64,000 nucleotides of DNA from positions 2,973,242 to 3,037,241 of the forward strand of contig JAJEKV010000087.1 of the NCBI GenBank assembly GCA_021234155.1. Direction: 5' to 3'. A program made the translations under genes and the position numbers. The DNA comes from Isoetes taiwanensis (taxonomy: Eukaryota > Streptophyta > Lycopodiopsida > Isoetales > Isoetaceae). Below are positions 45,466-56,752 of the stretch, piece by piece. Within the stretch, counting starts at the first letter, position 1, and each line of letters starts with the position of its first letter. Under the pieces are notes generated by a model. The model saw only the letters and a program-made list of their open reading frames with translations, was not told where the DNA came from and did not search any database.

Positions 45466-48400
45466 TCATTAGGGCGGATTTGGGGTCTCAAACTGGCCCT
45501 TATCTTGGATGCCAGAATTCCACGTCATGTTTCTCGCGACCAATGATGTTTGTGCATTTTTTTCCAAAGTCAGTATTAGTTGGCAAGTAGAAAGAGGAGC
45601 AGGCTTACTTGGCATCCACATGGCGAAATTTCATAGGACATGTTTGTGCATTCATTGCAACCACATTAATGGCCCGCATTTTTCGAAAATCGTATCGCGG
45701 ACCAAAATAATGGCTACTTTTCCCCGCCCTCGTGCACATGCCCACATGCACCAACCACCTTTTCAAATTTTGGCACCAAGATTTCCATTGTTCACATTTA
45801 GCCGCTATGTGCATCCTCTCCGCGTTAAGCTCTTCATTTGGAACCCAAGTCTCCAATAGTTAATGCGTGTTTTTGGGGCGAGCATAGAGTTAAGCAACAA
45901 CGGCGAGGCGATGTGCGGACAAGCAAACGTCACGTTACATGCCATGTTTTTACTACCCAAATTTCCATTCTCAAGTTTTCCTACTTTTCGGCTCTTCCCA
46001 TTCATCGTATTGCTCCACGCCATTCATTCTTACAATTCAACGACCGACCGTATCTCTAATTGCATCCATCATTTCTCCTAGTACTCCTACATTGCTTCCG
46101 CAGTTCATCACTTACAAAACAATAAAGGCATGACGATTGGAAGGATATCTATCCATAGGCTCGTGGGTGAGAATGCTATCCTTAACTTAAGGATGACTAT
46201 GGAGTTACATCGCCCGAGCGACATTCATACATAATGAATAGGTAGAACTATAGGGTTCAAAATAAATGCTATGGATAGTATATTGCAAAAAAGAAGGAAG
46301 GGAGGGGGGAAGGGGTTTGAAGAGGAGGATATTTGCAAATTTGCACCCTCAATAATACATGGATCACACCATGCGAAAATGCATATGCACTTTGTAAATG
46401 TGTAGTGAGATTTCGCGTCATGTGATCCTTGCTTCTTTTTTCTTCCCTCTTCTTGATTTATGTTCACTCACAAAATCAAATATTTTTCTTTGGGCTATAT
46501 TTATCAGATGTCGGGGATTTGAGACTGCATCGTTGTTGTCTAACATATGGACATAAGAGACATGCTTTTCCAAGATATACATTCAGGGCAATGGGCATCT
46601 AGTTTTACGTTGTAAAGTTGTGGGAGCCGAGCTTGAAAGTAAGCCCCATGACCTCGTTTTAGTTTAATTGTGCAAAACCTTATGAGAATGGTGTCCTTGC
46701 AATGAAGAAATGTTTGATAAGACGTGCATCCAGGGTTGTTGAAAAAATGAGTTACAAAATATTTGCTCCATTAGAGGTGTTTACTAATGCCACGACACAA
46801 AAGCTCCAAAGACATATTGTATAAAATGTCGCTTTCATGAGCCTTTGGATCAATTAACTCAAAGTGTCACATATGGAAACATTGTTAGGTTTGATAAAAT
46901 AGCATAAAAATCTTATTTAATAAAGCTTTGGTTGTTGGTAAAGTGTTGGCTTATTGATTATGTGTTTGTATTTTGCTTTGGGACCCTCTTTGAAAAAGTT
47001 TAGTTCATAAAACATAATATAACTTGGAATGATACATATTTTATATGCAAATGGGAGACTATTAATGAGGGACTTGGTGTTATTATCTATTGACAACAAA
47101 CAAGAAAGTGGATCGCACCATGCGAATTTAGTATATTCCAACCTTTTAGCTTATACAAAATTCGCTTGGTGTGATCTTTTTGGAAAAACATGACTTCCTA
47201 TCTTATTTGAAGTTAAGTGTGGATATGTGACGTGCTCATTTATTGATAAAGTGTTTCCTTTTTGAAAAGGGCTAATAACTTTATGTACTACTAGAGTTGG
47301 TAAAGTATTTTAGATGCAAATAGGATGCTTGATGTGATCCTTCTTAAAAAAAATATGCTCTTTGAAAAGGACTAATAACTTTATGCACTTGGGGTGGTAA
47401 AGCATTAAATGAGAAGGGGTACTTGTGTTTAATTTTAATTTGACAACAAATAAGAAAGTGGATCACACGATCATTTAATTTAGTGTGTTCCATTTTTTTG
47501 TTTCATATGTACTATTCGCTTGGTGTGATCCTTCTTGAAAAATAATATGCTCTTTGAAAAGGGATAATGACTTATGTACTTAAGAGTGGTAAAGCATTTT
47601 AGATACAAATAGGAATGAGTACTTGTGTTTAATTTTAATTTGACAACAAATAAGAAAGTGGATCACACCATGCTTAATTTAGTGTGCCCCTTTTTTTTGC
47701 ATATGTATTATTCGCTTGGTGTGATCCATCTTGAAAAAAAATAGCTTTCAAGTAAAAGGAAAGAAAGAAATATCTTATTTAAAGTGTAAAGTGTTAGTAT
47801 ATAAAGTGTTGGTTTATTAAAATACTATTTGTTTACGCTAAGTTGTAAGTTCAATATTTGTGTTTCTATTTACTTTTTTTACGCTAAAAAAGGATCACAC
47901 CGGTAATTTCTTATATGCAATTACTTACAAGCATGAAGATTTCGCATCATATGATCCTCTTTAAACAAGGATGGCTTTGACCTTCAATGTTCATAAATTT
48001 TATGAATGTTTGCATATAAGAATGTCACATATCATATTTTCTTAAAAAATGGTCATCAAATGGATAACTAGTCAAAGAGTTCTTCTACTACTTAAAGAGT
48101 TTCAAGACTCATTTTTGCTATAATTTAAATAGCAATAGAGTTTTAAAGGAATCTATTGTTAAAGGTAGTCAAAGACTTCTTGTATTAGCGGTATCTAAAC
48201 ACAAACACCATAACCTTTTGTACTTCAAGAATATATAAACCCTTCACATTGCAAAGTATAATGTCATTTATTAGCATCTTCACGAACATTTCCCCTTCCT
48301 TATCGGGCGGCTCATCTCAAGGAATTCAGATTCGAGAATGCCTTCATCCTCTCTCAATCTCTCACAATATCCTAGGAGGCCGAGTTACGTCACCACAAAA

Positions 48401-49503
48401 TCGGACTAAACTTGAAACGCCCCGAAATAGCCGGTTTCTTGCCACTCAACGGATCCAATGGATATAAAGCGCCATCCGCCGGATGTCGACACTTTTTGTG
48501 CCCGCAAGACACAACACGTCGAGGTCTAAGTTCTTATTTTTGAACCTCCTTTTTGCGATTGAAGAGGCTGGAGCATATTCGTGAGTCGGTTGGATCCTTA
48601 TCCACACATCATTTGGAGCTTCCATCTTTGCGTGGATCGCCGCGGTAGCGAAATGAAGGTGTACAATTTGTATGCCCCAAAGACAATTCGCCGTGTGGAG
48701 CGAACGTCCGTACTAACCTCGTTTTTGAAATTTGCAACATGCATATGGAAATCGAAAAGTCCATTCTCCTACAATCCATGCTTTTATACATTAAGCAAAT
48801 TCAAATTTCGAATTGTAGGGGGCGGAAAGCCTGTATTGGGATGAAGTAAAGATCCACATTAATCTTTGGGTTCACATGGATGACTATGAAGCTAATCTGG
48901 CTTAAAACCCGCTTGAACTTGGGCTGAGGCAAAAAAAATTCAGCCCCGTTTTGGAAAATCAGCCCTTGCAAGATCCAACTTGCGAAGCTGATGCACGATC
49001 TTTGAATTTTTTAATCGGATCTTGACTCACGAGAACTTCGTGAGGGCCTAAACTTCTCCATGTGAACCCCCCATAAGGCGCAGCCGCAGCGCCTCGAAAT
49101 GAAAGTCTGATACAAAGCTTCAACCTATACATTCAAATTTTGAAATGTGGAAGGCGGGAAGCTTGTATGGCCATGGCCTCTAAATAAAAATAGCGCAAGA
49201 ATCGGTGACACGCACGCTTGGTATCTGACAAACCAAGAGGCACCGTCATGAGTTGCCGGTATGCTATGATGCAAGTGGCTTTTTAGAAGCGCCACATGTT
49301 GCATCAGCCTGTCTGACAACCAACAGAATTAAATACATATGGCGCCATGAATGCGCAATCCCCCTTATTCTGGGAGAATATTCCAAGTAAATCTGTAATA
49401 ATGAGATTTTGGTATCCTAGGTGGCATGGGAAAAAAGGAGCGGAAATATGACGTGGAATGGCTGATAGGAGGCCATTTTGAGACCCCAAATCCGCCCTAA
49501 TGA
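45466..49503. mobile_element. 4.04-kb terminal-inverted-repeat element inside the LINE, no transposase seen
   Basis: Ends TCATTAGGGCGGATTTGGGG and onward match each other in inverted orientation over 33 bp with one mismatch (45466-45498 and 49471-49503); weaker pairing continues to a shared ATTCCACGTCAT at about 60 bp. The flanks contain TCATTA/TAATGA but no convincing target duplication. The interior is AT-rich with tandem-like repeats and lacks a recognisable transposase, so it is probably non-autonomous. The superfamily is uncertain. Confidence 0.75.
47092..47750. repeat. Repeats within the TIR element
   Basis: A module beginning GACAACAAATAAGAAAGTGG, followed by ATCACACCATG and, about 80 bp later, TTCGCTTGGTGTGATCC, is present at 47092 (variant), 47442 and 47642. 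Within each module GGATCACACCA and TGGTGTGATCC are inverted. Related pieces lie at about 46350, 47280 and 47890. Confidence 0.75.
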
Positions 49504-51121
49504 CACCTGAATCCATTGCCCGATGTGACAGACGACTTGGAGGCTGCTCCTTGATCCTGTTAAAAAAATTTATTGCTTGATATAATCCTTCTACTTCGAG
49601 AGGGAGCATACCTGATTCAGCCAGCATGATTGCGTATGGGATTTGGGATCTAATCCCAAGCTCTTCTCTCAAAAACATTTTTTGAATTGCCTCAATTTGT
49701 TGCCACATGTGCTTGGAGATATCCGGTCCCCAAATAGGGACACCATAAAGAGCCACAGTTTGGACCAATGTTTTAAACAGTATTCTTTTCAGTCCCCAAT
49801 CGACGAGAGAGGCCCGATTACACCTTGATAGCATGCTAAACAATGCTGCCTTTCCTCCAGATGTTCTTCTATTCACACAATTTTTCCAACTATAGTTGGA
49901 TGCGATATCTATTCCGAGATATTTATAACTTTCTACAATTTCCATTACCTGTCCTTTGTATATAAAGTCTGGTCTGCTCCTTGTTCCAAAAATCATTATT
50001 TTTGACTTGGACAGATTTACATTCATATGTTTTGCTTCACAAAAAGCATCCAAACTGTTTAAATGCTCCTGCAACGCTTTTGGTTTGCTTGCTAGCAAAA
50101 CCACGTCATCTGCATAAAGAAGCAATTGAACCACACATGTGCCCAATTTGGTGCCTGCCAATGATTTTTCTCTTAACCAGCTATCCAGTTCATCTATGAA
50201 GATCCCAAACAGGGTCGGGGACAATGGGCAGCCTTGACGCACACCCACTGTGCTTTTAATCAGAGTGTCACATTCCAATGAAACCCGAATTAAGACTTCA
50301 GCATATAATTGAGATACTGCCTCTCTTATTTCCTGTGGCACTCCCAGCTGGATCATTCTGTTACTTAACTCTTTGCGCGGAACCGTGTCAAATGCTTTTG
50401 AGAAATCTATGTATGCTACATAGAGTGCTGCATTTGGATTTTTTGCATTTTCTATCAGGGTTCTAAGAGTAAGCACATGATCGAGGGTATTATGATTCCC
50501 CCTAAAGCCCGCCTGATATGGTGATCTCACGTTTGCTTGCTCCGCCCATGCACTCAACTTGCTTTCCAAGAGACTGCCAAGTAATTTTGTGAACACACTG
50601 CCAATCAAAATTGTTCTGTAGTTGCAGACTTCTGTTTTATCTCCTCCCTTGTGAATTGGGTGGACACGATTGATTCTCCAATTCTCTGGCATTCCCTGCA
50701 TGAGGCTCTTATTTAACAGACCTGTTAGAATAGATAGCATGTTTTCTCCTCCCCATTTGAAAAGCTCCACGCATAATTTGTCTGCATCATGTGCTTTGTT
50801 ATTTGCCAGTTTGGACAGGCAGTTTTGGACCTCTGTTTCTGAGAAAAGATCTGTGGTTGGCGCTATTTTTGGCATGCAAGTTGCACCTCCCTTTTCATAA
50901 AGGGACTTAACTAAATTGGTCAAGTCGCCTAAATCCATCTTTGCGTGGTCTGTTTTTAGCTTCAACGTGTCCCAAAAGCTTTTGGGATATTTCATCAACT
51001 TTTCACTGAGTTGTTGTTGCTTTTGCTCATAGTACGTCCTTTTTTTGGTCCTGATCAAATGTCTGTACCATTTTGGTTTGCTTATACAGATTCGGGCGGA
51101 TGGCTTCTCGCTTCTTGGCAT
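49504..51121 (-). pseudogene. LINE reverse transcriptase
   Basis: A long frame (51121-49504) is intact up to the inserted element. It contains HPIHKGGDKTEVCNYRTI, QAGFRGNHNTLDHVLTLR, YIDFSKAFDTVPRKELSN, GVRQGCPLSPTLFGIFID and the catalytic LLYADDVVLLASK, followed by the thumb-like SYKYLGIDIASNYSW. The nominal frame runs on 200 bp into the TIR element to 49304. Classification beyond a YADD LINE is not attempted. Confidence 0.9.
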
Positions 51122-51216
51122 TCAGCATCCCACCAGGAGTTGCAAGGCCTGCCTGATTTATATTTCTTGGTGACCCCGAAAATCATTTTCGCAGTGGCTA
51201 GTATGATTTCTTGGAA

Positions 51217-52244
51217 CTACTGTGCTTCCTCTTCAAAAATCCCAGACCATGAGGCACTTGCCAGCGCTTCTTCTACATTTGTTTTATATTCTTCATTGAG
51301 CTCATAATTCACCTTAATCCTTGGATGGAATTCTGGGGGCAATTCCCCTGAATTTGCCTTGACTTTCAATACCATATGCAATGGAGTATGATCCGACTCT
51401 GGCAGTTTGGAGCCTATGTGAAAATCTGCTATTAAATCCTTCTCTCTTGTGATGAGATAATCAATTGTACTGGCCCCTGCATGGTTCCGGTAAGTGAGCT
51501 TTCCACTTACCCCGTTCATAATTTTGAGCTTACACACTGTACATAATTCAAGTAACCGGTTTCCAATCTCATTTGATATGACATCATCTGATACCCTGCT
51601 GTACATTGGATCCTCAATCTCATCTAAGTAAATATTTGCAAGATCATCATAGACTTTTGCTTGCTGACATCCGGTACGGCCATTAAAATCACCTGTTATA
51701 ATTATCTTACCTAGAGCTAAGTACTCCAGGATATCTGAGCAGAGATTACCATAAGGATTTTCTTTGTCAAGACCATGCTGGCTGTATGTTTTGGAGTTTT
51801 CAGGGGCAAAATAACATACTGCGAAATACACATTTAGATGTGCGTTCTCCTTAACCTGTAACCAAATATATTGGTTGTTTGCATCAGATTTTAGCAAATG
51901 TATCTCATGCTTTATATCCACACGTTTATATGTTGCAACTCCCCAAAACCTCTTCCCCTGCTCTGTCATTTTCTCATTCCATACTTGGCCAAGAAGCTCA
52001 AACCCGTGTATGTCGGGAGGAAGGCGTAGATTGGTGTGTCTGTGTTCTCGTGAAGCATAATATGTCCTGGTTCTTCCAAGTTCCCAAGTGTGGCATCCAT
52101 CTTTGCTTGAGTGAGTCCATGTGCATTCCATAGACCGATTCTCAAGGCCCCCCGCTTCCTATTTATGCTTCTTGTTCGTGACTCACCGCCCGACCTCCAT
52201 GATCTAGGTAAGCCACTAATCCTCGATTCCTTTGTCGCCTTCAC
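51217..52244 (-). pseudogene. LINE endonuclease domain, frameshifted
   Basis: N-terminal part near 52140-52075 reads LRIGLWNAHGLTQAKMDATL and IMLHEN (the catalytic Glu region). After a shift near 52,060 the frame at 52131-51217 continues with RFWGVATYKRVDI, IIITGDFNGRTG, GASTIDYLITREKDL and SDHTPLHMVLK, the conserved APE-type endonuclease motifs. A further frame change separates it from the reverse transcriptase. Confidence 0.85.
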
Positions 52245-52333
52245 TTTTTGCCCATTCCTTCTTTCTAGAATCCAATTGGCCCGGAGTTAAATCTAGGTCC
52301 AACCAGATTTTTTCTCCCTTAAGTGCACTTCTA

Positions 52334-52875
52334 TTATGAAGTACACGATCTCTTGCTTTTTTGTTTGAAATCGGACCGGGATAGGGATCTAATATGAGTA
52401 CCGGGCTTGCCCAATCTTCTTGAATTTACATGAAGGGGATCGTGCAGATGCATTGTTTCGGAGAAGAATCGCCTCACTGTTTCTGCAATTTCTTCTCCAT
52501 CTATCTCTGGAAGGCCCGAGATCTTCAAATTCTTTGCTCTGGACTCTTGATCTAATCTTTCCCGATATACGGCAAAGATGATGTATCTTCATTTGCTCTT
52601 TTGTAGTTTCTGCCATCAGTGCTGTTAATTTATTCTCCAAAGCTATTATCTGCGCCCTAAAATCTGTGGAAGGTTTCTGCAAATTTATGGATAACTCCGC
52701 ATTCTGGTTTTTCAAGCTTGTGTTTTGAGCCACCAGTTCGTCTAAGGTTCCACGCATTCCTTCAACCTCGGATCTCAGATTTAGGATTTCTGTTTTTAAT
52801 TCATGCATCACTGCCAACAAATTGGCAGTGTCTCCTTCGTATTCGGCTTCATAGCCTTTTTTTCCCTTCGGGGGC
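52334..52875 (-). pseudogene. LINE ORF1 (coiled coil plus RRM-like)
   Basis: Likely start MPPKGKKGYEAEYEGDTANL at 52875, then a heptad-rich coiled coil (LKTEILNLRSEVEGMRGTLD, LENKLTALMAET). In a second frame (52528-52334) ISGLPEIDGEEIAETVRRFF and SRRLGKP follow, resembling the RRM of L1-type ORF1 proteins (Transposase_22). One frameshift lies near 52,540. Confidence 0.7.
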
Positions 52876-53424
52876 ATCCCCCTGATACGAATTCGCTCAG
52901 GAAAGCACAACCGCAGGCAAAAATATGAGAACTCGAACCCCGAACAAAATAACTCAATGTCTTAATAAAGATATTCTCCAAGATATTCCAATAAAGATAT
53001 TGGAATGAAGCAAATATAACCCCTTGCAGATGGAGCGGAGTTTTATGCTCTACAATAAGGGAGGAATCTGAAACCAGAGTACAGAGTTTGAGCTTGATAC
53101 AGAAGTAGCTTGCCATTCCACCGGATTTGTGTAGCTTGCCTTATTTGAATCTCAACAACAAGCGCCCGGCAGCGGCTATGGGAGCGGGGTACAATGGCGG
53201 ATGGGGATCTGGATCTGGAGGTTCTATAGCAGACCAAATAAGCGCCGGAGGTAGGCCTGCAAACTGGCAGAGTTCTTGTGCTGTTTTAACAAGCCAATGG
53301 GCAGCTTTATCTGCAAAAGAAACACAAATTACCACCACAAAACGGCTTCCAGTACTCCTACCACTTCCACCACTACGAGCTCTAGCCATACTTTATCTAT
53401 ACTTTATCTGAGAAAGAAGCGGTT

Positions 53425-53745
53425 TTGTCTGAGAATGAGACCATAACCATGAGTCTGCAAAAGGATCGGTCGGAAAGCCATCACGCAATGTTTAGGGAGA
53501 CTTTCAAAGATTTAGTCATGTTGCCTAAGCCCCTTTCTATTTCTGACCTGTCCAATCCGCCCAGCCATGGATCTACTCTAAGGGTTGCATATCGGGAGTT
53601 CCTGGAGCATATAGTGAAGCAGCTGCAGGAAGGGCCTATCCAAAATGTGAAGCAATTCCTTGTGAGCAGTTTGAAGCAGCATTTCAAGCCGTGGATTTGT
53701 GGATTGCAGATAGGGCAATGTCTTCCTGTGGATTTCATGGGTTCA
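53425..53745 (+). pseudogene. Arogenate/prephenate dehydratase fragment
   Basis: The frame has [20 protein letters not shown] then HGSTLRVAY. After a one-base deletion near 53590 the next frame continues [40 protein letters not shown]: this is the N-terminal part of the catalytic domain of plant arogenate dehydratase (last step of phenylalanine synthesis, plastid). A second shift follows at ADRAM, after which the expected PVENSLGGSIHRNYDLL is absent. The ACT domain and the rest of the enzyme are missing, so this is a decayed fragment. Confidence 0.75.
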
Positions 53746-53820
53746 TGTTCAGGTGTGTCATAGTAGAGCTCTTCTTAGAGGGACTGCTCTTTTTGATTTG
53801 TCGCGGCTGCTTGCTTACAG

Positions 53821-54275
53821 GAGAGGTTTGGAGAAGAGGCCCTAGTCAGGAAGACATCACGATATGTCGATGATGATGAAGGGATTCAGGTACGAATACA
53901 ACATGCCAAACCTTCTAAACAGGATGAGAATGCAATTGAGGTAGGCTAATGATGATTCTGTTGATGTAGAACTGACTAATTTTTTAAATTGAAGTGGAAC
54001 TTAGATATCTCTATCACTTGAATCTAGAGACTAAAATATGTTGCTTAGAGTGTATTCCGTGAGAGGTTAAACATACAGTGTTATTATTCTGTTTATCAAG
54101 GGGTGCAGGTTATCTCACGTTGGCTTGCATTTGCATTTAGAGAGGACACGCAAAACTTTGAATGAGAAGATTGAGCAGTTGAATGCTGCAATTGATGATG
54201 TCTCTTCCCAATTAAGAGCAAATGAGGGGGATGGCAATCAGACTGGAGCATCAGCAGGACCTGAAGTAGTGTAAG
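53821..54275 (+). pseudogene. Unrecognised exon-like fragments with a coiled-coil end
   Basis: 53821-53940 reads [20 protein letters not shown] then HAKPSKQDENAIE followed by a GTAGGC donor-like site. 54130-54275 reads LERTRKTLNEKIEQLNAAID, DVSSQLRANEGDGNQTGASA and a stop after PEVV. They could be the last two exons of a coiled-coil protein, unrelated to the adjacent dehydratase fragment. I cannot name the family. Confidence 0.4.
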
Positions 54276-55094
54276 GACTCATCTGTTACAGAAATTTTGG
54301 AGCAGCCAAGGAGAAAAGCTAGCTTTTCGCTGGTCAATTGCATCCAACTGGGCAGCTTGTGCAGTGGTTGCACTATCTCCATTCAGGGGGCATTTTTTCA
54401 ATAATAGCCCAAATAAGTAATGCTGGGAACCCAATTAATTGCAGTAAGAAAGAAATGATTTATGTTAAAAGTTCCTTGGGTGTTCTCTCTTTGGAGCTGT
54501 TGGTAAGTTTAGAACCTAAAATTTAAGTACTATAGAAAACACTACGTATGCATAATAACTCCTACTCTACATGGAACATATTGAAGCCTCGAACAAAATG
54601 TACATGTCCGTTTGTGAAAATGGCCCTTCAGATCTTCGGAATTTGTTTGTTGACAAGAATGGTCACGTTGCTCATATTTTCGTGCAAGGGTGGATCTCCA
54701 TTCAGGTATCTTCATTTGGTGACATACCTCGCCAGCTCTGCTGATGTCCATTTTCATGTAAGATGTTGTTATCATGTCAAATATAGAAGATCATTGCGGT
54801 TTTGCATATCCCTGAATGTTTTAGACAACGGCACAACTACTGCTTGCTTGAAGCTCATCAATCAGGCAAAGAATATGTCAAAAGCATCTCTTTTCTGTGG
54901 TTGGAAAGAGCATCGCACCGATGTTGCAATAAAGTAAGTGCACAACATTTTTCAAATGCAATACATGCATGGTAATCAAGGACCCAAGGAAAAATTGGTC
55001 GAGACAAGGAATCCCAGGGAGAGAAGGGAGCTGGAGGTTGAACATAAACCTCATATGATTGCATTGTCATACAGGAGTCTTTACTGGTCTTGGC

Positions 55095-55160
55095 GTGTAT
55101 TGTCACAGACTCCTAGTCTTGGCAACAGTGTATTGTCACAGACTCCTAGTCTTGGCATGC
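55095..55160 (+). repeat. 33-bp tandem duplication
   Basis: GTGTATTGTCACAGACTCCT with the following CTTGG segment occurs at 55095 and 55128; a partial third copy (GCATTGTCACA) follows. Confidence 0.85.
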
Positions 55161-55339
55161 ATTGTCACATCATGCACCTGAGCAAGCTCTTACCATCCTC
55201 ACTCATGACAAGATGGATCAAAACAAGACTATACCCGGGTTAGAAAAGCTGGCCAGAAAAGCTAGCCAAATAGGTATGGAGAGGAAAACGTTTGAAGGTT
55301 AGCCTTACTGGAGCTTGGATGCATAGGCTGGATCAGTAA

Positions 55340-55409
55340 TTTTGGGGCATTTCTCATTTGAGCTCTGGCCGTAGTTTTGGGGCATTTCTTAGTTGAGCTC
55401 TGGCCTGAT
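55340..55409 (+). repeat. 35-bp tandem duplication
   Basis: TTTTGGGGCATTTCTCATTT and the following AGCTCTGGCC are repeated 35 bp later with two changes. Confidence 0.8.
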
Positions 55410-56668
55410 GATTTGGAGCACGAATCAGGATATGAACTAGGATTGGATGCAAAAACTGGTTAGATCCATCGAATTTTGTAACTCTATCTGGGGTTAAGGC
55501 ATTTCTCCGTTGCATACGGTATGCTACAACAACAAAGGTCATCTGGATCTCTAAATTTTTAAGTCCGAAGCACCTGGGATTAATTCATTTTTCCATTCTA
55601 TTGTCTAGTGGTGTGCTGCAACGACAAAGGCTTAACTACTTGAGGTTCTTCAGAAATAGGCAAAAAGAAAAAGTATCTTTAGCGGTCCTTTCTGCGGCCT
55701 TTTCGGCAATCCTATCTGCAAGATTCCTCCAAGCCAAAACAAGCAAAGCCAAGAGAAGCTACTGCCTCTGTGCTGGTTTTCTTGATCAATAGGCCAGGCT
55801 TTGCCCACGGGTTAGTTTATTTGCCAGCATGCTTTTCTTCAATCTAATCTGTAAATGCAGCCAAGTGTATAAGGATGCAAATGTGATGTTTTCTAATGAT
55901 ATTTCCTATGAGCTCCTACATTGTTACCGTGTTACATACTTTGTTATCTTTGTATGCCTTTGCAGCTAAGTACTAGTGTGTCAGAATTAGTTATCCAGCA
56001 TCCTGGCTGCATGCTATTGCTCACAAGCTCACATGCATAGTTGCTTAACCAGTTAAGGCGTTGCTGTGTTTTCCTGTTAGTGTAGTTGCAAAGTTAGTAT
56101 GGTGCTACACGCTGTTGCTTAATTGGTTAGTGGTGTAGTTTGTAGCTTCAAAAATAGTGGTCTGAGCACTGAGCACTGCTGGATTAGGCTTTACTTCTTG
56201 GTCCATTTCATAGAGAACTTTGTTCCATTTTCTGGAAACTCAGAATTTAAACACATGTTACTGACATCCTTTGATCTAGCCTCAAAATGATAGTCCTTAA
56301 GATCTTGAGCATGTGTGTTCCAAAAGACCATTGCAAACGCCCGTTGCGCTTTGGTTATGACAGTGTTTTCAATGTCCACAATATACGCTACCTGTGCAGT
56401 TCCAACATCATCAGGACTAATTTGCTAGCTAAATGTTGCTTGAGCTTCTCTTGCAATGTCCCCCTTTGAAATTGCAAAGAAACTCAAACTGTTTTTATGA
56501 ACTCCAAGGGACACGAATTCAGAGATTGAAATGTCAATTAAATATTTGCATCAAGATCATGTAACATTTACAAAGTTACATAATGGATGGGTTGTTTCCT
56601 GCATAAGAAAGAGAAGCACATACATATATTGCAAGCCAACCTGCCAGAAAGTAGCAACTAAAGCTTGT

Positions 56669-56752
56669 GGTTCTAAAACTTTATACCAACTTCATCATAA
56701 CTAAGCTTACGGTTCTAAAACTTTATACCAACTTCATCATTACTGATAGTCA
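56669..56752 (+). repeat. 42-bp tandem duplication
   Basis: GGTTCTAAAACTTTATACCA and onward are repeated at 56711 with near identity. Confidence 0.85.

Larger units (their letters stand above)
44904..53116 (-). mobile_element. Non-LTR retrotransposon (LINE) with ORF1 and ORF2, minus strand
   Basis: Minus-strand order is coiled-coil/RRM ORF1, apurinic-type endonuclease, reverse transcriptase, then a C-terminal Cys/His segment. The 3' end is an (ATT/AAT)n tail at 44904-44929. A 4.04-kb element at 45466-49503 interrupts it near the end of ORF2; without that insert the LINE is about 4.2 kb. The 5' boundary near 53,116 is approximate. No target duplication was found. Several frameshifts show it is inactive. 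Confidence 0.85.

Noticed and set aside
45460-49510. TA target duplication for the 4-kb TIR element
   Set aside because: The candidate TA is palindromic with the end sequence, and the LINE reading frame is not restored by removing it, so it cannot be asserted.
53141-53389. Minus-strand frame resembling a plant RNase H tail
   Set aside because: Only a weak pattern (FADKAAHWLVKTAQE) supports it; too short and isolated to annotate.
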